Below, one piece after another: positions 59,805 to 64,000 of a stretch of 64,000 nt of DNA. Positions within the stretch are counted from its first letter, which is position 1; every line of letters begins with the position of its first letter. Both the position numbers and the translations under genes were made by a program. Location of the stretch: contig NZ_CP117167.1 in the NCBI RefSeq assembly GCF_028596025.1, positions 2,170,001 to 2,234,000 of the forward strand, in the 5' to 3' direction. This DNA is from Mucilaginibacter jinjuensis. GTDB taxonomy: Bacteria; Bacteroidota; Bacteroidia; Sphingobacteriales; Sphingobacteriaceae. The notes under the pieces were generated by a model that saw nothing but the letters and a program-made list of their open reading frames with translations, had not been told where the DNA came from and searched no databases.

Positions 59805-61034
59805 ATGAGAAAAATTTATTTAGGCGTTTTAATGCTATACATGGGCATATTATCATCCCATGCGCAAACGCAAACCGAAAAGCAAGCTGTTAAAGATACA
59901 TCTAATTACCAGTCGCGTAAATTAAGCCTCGATGAGGTGAATTTCGTATCGGGTTATTATCACCAAAACGGTAATAACTCTGCGGTAACTGGAGGGATAG
60001 GTACAGAAAAGTTAACCGATTTCGCCAACACGCTTGATGTACAATTTTCGAAGTACGGTAAAAGCGGTAGAAAAAATACCTACCTTTTTGAATTAGGTGT
60101 AGATCATTATACCTCGGCATCGTCTGATAAGATTGATCCAAGCACTATCTCATCAGCATCAATGCAGGATACCCGTGTGTATCCATCCTTAAATTGGACA
60201 AGCTTAAACGAGAAAACCGGTAACTCATTCGGTTTTACAGGCTCATATTCTCACGAATTTGATTACCAATCGTTTGGCGCTGGTTTTAATTTGACCCGAT
60301 TATCAAAAGATAAAAACACACAGTTCGATTTTAAAGCGCAGGCATTCCTGGATACCTGGAAGGTGATATTGCCGATAGAATTGCGAACGGGTTACAATCC
60401 TAACGCACAGCAAGAGCGTGAACATTGGGATTATCCGTCTGCACCGCGAAACTCGTTTAGTACATCTTTTTCATTATCTCAGGTTTTGAGCACGCGTTTG
60501 CAGGCTTTAATTGTTGTAGAACCATCGTATCAAAAAGGATTACTGGCTACCAGATACCAGCGTGATTATTTTACAGACGGATCTGAGCGCGCAGAGAACC
60601 TGCCAGGCGGTAGATATAAACTGCCAATTGGTTTACGGTTTAATTATTTCCTGGATGATCATTTTGTGATCCGTACTTTTTACCGTTACTACATGGATAA
60701 CTGGGGTATAAGAGCCCATACAGCCGAGATAGAAGTGCCTGTTAAGTTCTCGTCGTTTGTATCAGTCAGCCCATATTATAGGTACAATTACCAAACAGGC
60801 ACGCGGTATTTTGCACCCTATGGCCAGCACAATCCAACAGATACTTATTATACCAGCGATTATGATCTATCAACGCTGCACAGCAATTTCGTAGGTGCAA
60901 ACCTTCGTTTAGCACCGCCAAAAGGCGTATTTGGCTGGCAGCGGTTCAACTCGTTGGAGTTAAGATACGGGCATTATATGCGCTCTACGGGATTAAACAG
61001 CAATATTGTAACTTTAGCAATGAAGTTTAAATAA
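59805..61034 (+). CDS. DUF3570 outer-membrane beta-barrel protein
   Basis: A 409-aa protein with signal peptide (MRKIYLGVLMLYMGILSSHAQ) and a barrel-type sequence with alternating aromatic residues (YPSLNWTSLNEKTGNSFGF, YQSFGAGFNLTRLS, YFLDDHFVIRTFYRYY), ending in TLAMKFK. DUF3570 proteins are predicted outer-membrane barrels that accompany ApbE and DUF4266. It starts 17 bases after the DUF4266 stop, in one operon. Confidence 0.88.
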   Translation: MRKIYLGVLMLYMGILSSHAQTQTEKQAVKDTSNYQSRKLSLDEVNFVSGYYHQNGNNSAVTGGIGTEKLTDFANTLDVQFSKYGKSGRKNTYLFELGVDHYTSASSDKIDPSTISSASMQDTRVYPSLNWTSLNEKTGNSFGFTGSYSHEFDYQSFGAGFNLTRLSKDKNTQFDFKAQAFLDTWKVILPIELRTGYNPNAQQEREHWDYPSAPRNSFSTSFSLSQVLSTRLQALIVVEPSYQKGLLATRYQRDYFTDGSERAENLPGGRYKLPIGLRFNYFLDDHFVIRTFYRYYMDNWGIRAHTAEIEVPVKFSSFVSVSPYYRYNYQTGTRYFAPYGQHNPTDTYYTSDYDLSTLHSNFVGANLRLAPPKGVFGWQRFNSLELRYGHYMRSTGLNSNIVTLAMKFK

Positions 61035-61036
61035 CC

Positions 61037-61726
61037 ATGCATCACGAGCATCATGTAACCAGTTCAGAAACCATCAGGGATATTGTTATTGGTATGTCTG
61101 ATGGTTTAACCGTACCATTTGCTTTGGCTGCTGGGCTAAGCGGGGCTATCAGTTCATCAACGCTGGTTGTTACGGCAGGCATTGCCGAAATAGTAGCAGG
61201 TTCCATAGCTATGGGTTTGGGCGGTTACCTTGCCGGCCGCACAGAGGCAGATCATTACCAGTCTGAATTAAAACGGGAGTATGATGAAGTAGAGCGTTTG
61301 CCCGAACAGGAAAAAGCCGAAGTAATGGAAGTGTTTGCTGAATTTGGTCTTTCTAAACCTCTGCAACAACAAATAGCCGATGAAATGGCTAAGGACAAAA
61401 AGAAATGGGTAGACTTTATGATGCGCTATGAGTTAGGGCTCGAAGAACCTAATGCCAATAGGGCAACTAAAAGTGCGATAACTATCGGTGTTTCTTATAT
61501 CGTTGGCGGCATTATTCCGCTTTCTCCTTACATCATTATTAATCATGCGCAGCAGGCCTTGTATTATTCCTGTGGGGTTACCCTCATCTGCCTGTTTATC
61601 TTTGGTTATTTTAAGAGTAAAATGACGGGTCAGCCCGCGTTAAGCGGTGCTTTAAAGGTTGTTATTATTGGCGCGCTGGCAGCTGGTGCCGCCTTCCTGA
61701 TGGCTAAACTGATAACAGGAAAATGA
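61037..61726 (+). CDS. VIT1/CCC1-type iron/manganese transporter
   Basis: A 229-aa membrane protein with about five helices. The N-terminal DIVIGMSDGLTVPFALAAGLSG and IAEIVAGSIAMGLGGYLAGRTEADHY with the conserved Gly/Met and acidic residues are the VIT signature; the hydrophilic cytoplasmic loop (YQSELKREYDEVERLPEQEKAEV) is the metal-binding domain. It likely moves Fe2+ or Mn2+. It begins two bases after the DUF3570 stop, so it belongs to the same operon. Confidence 0.92.
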   Translation: MHHEHHVTSSETIRDIVIGMSDGLTVPFALAAGLSGAISSSTLVVTAGIAEIVAGSIAMGLGGYLAGRTEADHYQSELKREYDEVERLPEQEKAEVMEVFAEFGLSKPLQQQIADEMAKDKKKWVDFMMRYELGLEEPNANRATKSAITIGVSYIVGGIIPLSPYIIINHAQQALYYSCGVTLICLFIFGYFKSKMTGQPALSGALKVVIIGALAAGAAFLMAKLITGK

Positions 61727-61729
61727 TTA

Positions 61730-62401
61730 TTATTGGCTCCCGCCATTAATCATATCAGACACAATACCTTTGCTTTCTTTTCTTTCTGCCAAAAATACAC
61801 CTGCCAAATGCACGGCAATAAAAGCCAGAATCAAATACATACAAAACCCGTGTATGCTTTTAACGGTATGCCTTATTGATTTAAAAGCAGCCAGGGCATC
61901 CTCAAAAGCTAAGAATAAACCGGTTACAACCATAATAAACAATAGCAGATAAAACACACTGTAAATAGCTTTTACGGTAAGCTCATGCCTGGCAGCTTCC
62001 CGGTTTTTCTTAATGGTTTGAAATTGATGCCATGTGCTTTTTAACTTCCTGATAAACTTCTGATCTGCCAGTTGAAAAAGCTCCAGTATTAACCTAAAGA
62101 ACAACAATGCTGCTAAAGCGTAGCCAAAGTAGATATGTGCATCCCAGGTTTTATCGCTTAACGCATGTGCGACAGTTTTAGCTTGCTCTGCCGTAACCGT
62201 AGCACCAGCCTTTGTAAATGCATCCTGCATAAAAGAGGATGTGTTATGGTCGTCAGTTAATGTTGAATTTATTAATACAGTTATTAGCGAACCGCTGATA
62301 ACAATTGTATTAGCCCAATGCCACAAACGCAGCGGTGCTGAATATTTTTTTACTTGTGCGGGATGTTGTACATCCTTGCGAATAGGTTCTATAGTGCTCA
62401 T
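61730..62401 (-). CDS. Cytochrome b/b6-domain membrane protein
   Basis: A 223-aa inner-membrane protein with four helices. Likely heme ligands are His in LRLWHWANTIVISG, in DAHIYFGYALAAL and in SIHGFCMYLILAFIAVHLAGV. It belongs to the cytochrome b561/Ni-hydrogenase-type b family and should pass electrons between quinol and an envelope acceptor. It converges with the VIT1 gene (stops four bases apart) and is preceded by a VIT-like gene on the same strand, four bases away. Confidence 0.87.
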   Translation of the reverse strand: MSTIEPIRKDVQHPAQVKKYSAPLRLWHWANTIVISGSLITVLINSTLTDDHNTSSFMQDAFTKAGATVTAEQAKTVAHALSDKTWDAHIYFGYALAALLFFRLILELFQLADQKFIRKLKSTWHQFQTIKKNREAARHELTVKAIYSVFYLLLFIMVVTGLFLAFEDALAAFKSIRHTVKSIHGFCMYLILAFIAVHLAGVFLAERKESKGIVSDMINGGSQ

Positions 62402-62405
62402 ATCA

Positions 62406-62891
62406 TTAAGTTCCTGCTTTGCCTAAAAATATCCCCAATACAAATACAATCCCTCCGCCAACTATTACCTGCAAAATGGTTGATACTAACGGCGTTTTCA
62501 TAAACCGGTAACGGATAAAAGCAATGGCCAATAATTCGAAAATTACTACGGCATAAGCCAAATGCAGCGCATGTTGAAGGTTACCTATCAAAAAAGGAAG
62601 CGTATGCAACATGCCACCAAGTGCAGTTGCAAATGCGGTAATACTACCTCTAACAACCGGGCTGCCGCGGCCGGTTACGGTACCATCGTCAGATAATGCT
62701 TCGGCAAGCCCCATGCTGATACCCGCGCCAAGTGAAGCCGCCAATCCTACATAGAAGGCTTTGATAGGTTGCCCGGTTAGCCCGGCCGTCGCAAATATGG
62801 GTGCCAGCGTAGATACTGAGCCATCCATCAGGCCAAGCAGACCTGGCTGGACTTTTTGTATTACAAATGTAGCAGCGTTTTTTTTATTCAT
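62406..62891 (-). CDS. VIT/CCC1-like membrane protein
   Basis: A 161-aa membrane protein with about four helices: [25 protein letters not shown] and [20 protein letters not shown], resembling the membrane part of erythrin/VIT-type iron transporters. It is shorter than the VIT1 protein at 61037 and lacks its hydrophilic loop. It is transcribed with the cytochrome b gene. Confidence 0.82.
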   Translation of the reverse strand: MNKKNAATFVIQKVQPGLLGLMDGSVSTLAPIFATAGLTGQPIKAFYVGLAASLGAGISMGLAEALSDDGTVTGRGSPVVRGSITAFATALGGMLHTLPFLIGNLQHALHLAYAVVIFELLAIAFIRYRFMKTPLVSTILQVIVGGGIVFVLGIFLGKAGT

Positions 62892-63055
62892 GAAGCAGAT
62901 TTGGGTTTAAAGTAACGACCGAATTTGAAGCAAATCTGTAGTAAATAAATACAAGCTTCAGACTTACTCCAATATTAAAATTTATATTCATCGAGAAGCA
63001 ATTTGAGAAGGGCTATTTGTGATATATTGCTTAAATAAATGGTAACGATAATCGG

Positions 63056-64000
63056 ATGTTAAAAATAGTATTTCTTGAATACCAAACCTTTGTAAAACGC
63101 AGATTGGATTTTGACTTGGGAACCGATGATAAAAATCTGCGTTATTGGCAAAATCAATTGTTTTTAAACTTCCTTATTTATTGCACACCCATTAGTCTGG
63201 TGGCATTAACGCCAGGAATTTTCATGGCAGCGCGTGAAGGGCTTCCCGTAATAATTGCAATCGACTTATTTTGTTTTTTTTTATTGCTTTTCTTTACATT
63301 TTCAAAAAGGATGTCTATACGAACCCGTAAGGTAGGTGTCATTAGCATTTTCTATATTTTGTCTATTTTCTTGATTAATATTTTGGGGTATTTAGGGCCG
63401 GGTGTTTTTTATTTGTTCTTTATTAGTGTTCTTGCCTCGCTTATATTCCCGATCCGCCATGCTTATTTATTAACGTTTATCAACGCGATTTTGCTTGCTT
63501 TTTTTGCTTTGGTAATAAGTCAGCGACTTTTTGGTTCTGCTTTAATCCAGGAGTATACGCCGGTTAAATGGATTGCTTTTAGCACCAATTTAATTTTTGC
63601 CAGTATTTTAATCGTTTTGCTTATCGATAAAATTTTTCAAGGCCTTCAGTCTACTATTTTGACGAAAACTCATTTAGAGGAACAATACAAAAGCATCTTT
63701 TACAAAAGTCCTTTACCTATGTGGCTTTTTGATACTGATACGCTAAGGTTTTTGGATGTAAATGAGGCAGCAGTTAGGCACTATGGCTACGCCAAAGAAG
63801 AATTTTTATCTATGACCATAAGAGATATCAGGCCCGCGAAAGAGGTGCCCGAGATTGAAGATATCGTTAAAAAAAACAAGATTTCAGGAAAATATTATGA
63901 TGGTAATTCGATGCATATCAAAAAAGATAAAAGCGCTATTTATGTAAAAATAGAAAGCAACTTATTGAATTTTGAAGGCTACGAGGCCCGAATTGTGTTA
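63056..64000 (+). CDS. Membrane/PAS-domain sensor, truncated by the window end
   Basis: An open frame of 315 codons from ATG at 63056 with no stop before the end of the window. The first about 195 residues hold six hydrophobic helices (FLNFLIYCTPISLVALTPG, VGVISIFYILSIFLINILGYL, FFISVLASLIFPI and others). A PAS domain follows: YKSIFYKSPLPMWLFDTDTLRFLDVNEAAVRHYGYAKEEFLSM. The usual next part is a histidine kinase or guanylate-type output, not visible here. The arrangement is a common Bacteroidota sensor kinase. Confidence 0.85.
   Translation, partial: MLKIVFLEYQTFVKRRLDFDLGTDDKNLRYWQNQLFLNFLIYCTPISLVALTPGIFMAAREGLPVIIAIDLFCFFLLLFFTFSKRMSIRTRKVGVISIFYILSIFLINILGYLGPGVFYLFFISVLASLIFPIRHAYLLTFINAILLAFFALVISQRLFGSALIQEYTPVKWIAFSTNLIFASILIVLLIDKIFQGLQSTILTKTHLEEQYKSIFYKSPLPMWLFDTDTLRFLDVNEAAVRHYGYAKEEFLSMTIRDIRPAKEVPEIEDIVKKNKISGKYYDGNSMHIKKDKSAIYVKIESNLLNFEGYEARIVL

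Noticed and set aside
1..64000. CRISPR array, tRNA or rRNA genes
   Set aside because: No regularly spaced repeats, no tRNA-like cloverleaf and no rRNA sequence were recognised on either strand by eye.

Overview
The window looks like a chromosomal segment of a Bacteroidota bacterium, most likely family Sphingobacteriaceae (Mucilaginibacter/Pedobacter-like). The grounds are a SusC/SusD pair behind a FecI/FecR-type sigma/anti-sigma pair, a T9SS type B sorting domain, DUF4369-TlpA and spondin-domain lipoproteins, TAnnTTTG promoter elements with no clear Shine-Dalgarno sequences, and small Crp/Fnr proteins. These assignments come from reading motifs; no database search was run.

Layout. 1-4 kb: short single genes (DUF1330-like, a frameshifted Crp/Fnr gene, AraC, epimerase, methyltransferase, secreted protein), most with a TAnnTTTG-like element a few bases before the ATG. 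4-10.2 kb: surface and secreted proteins (Gly-rich lipoprotein, T9SS type B protein, beta-barrel, S41 peptidase). 10.2-11.7 kb: decayed DNA with remnants of a GAF/histidine kinase and a GH15 enzyme. 11.9-26.5 kb: a polysaccharide utilization locus (ECF sigma, FecR, SusC, SusD, two GH92 mannosidases, a GH29 fucosidase) followed by an L-threonine dehydrogenase-like gene. 27.1-29.2 kb: a membrane-anchored hypothetical protein and xseA-xseB. 29.7-33 kb: two SDR genes and two divergent Crp/Fnr genes. 33.2-46.7 kb: an envelope thiol-redox and methionine-repair region bracketed by two paralogous ECF sigma factors. 46.7-56.4 kb: small-molecule metabolism genes with TetR, AraC and LysR regulators. 56.5-58.1 kb: a nested scar in which a truncated hydrolase gene abuts an integrase fragment that is itself joined to a 5'-truncated group II intron. 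58.2-63 kb: thioredoxin, ApbE, DUF4266, DUF3570, VIT1-like transporter, cytochrome b and a second VIT-like protein. A membrane/PAS sensor gene runs off the right end.

The most interesting part is 33.2-46.7 kb. It encodes a secreted methionine-rich peptide, periplasmic MsrA and MsrB, a DsbD whose alpha domain is a separate gene, TlpA/Trx-like proteins, TrxB, a peroxiredoxin-like protein, an AhpD-like protein, a two-component system, a zinc-type anti-sigma factor and two ECF sigma factors. Five promoters in this region, on both strands, share the pattern TGTAAG(G/A), exactly 15 bases, then a CGACTAA-like element. This reads as one ECF-controlled regulon in which NADPH-derived electrons pass through TrxB and the split DsbD to periplasmic Msr enzymes that could recycle a sacrificial methionine peptide. 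It resembles in concept the SigF/MrpX/YedY1 hypochlorite defence of Azospira, but uses different proteins.
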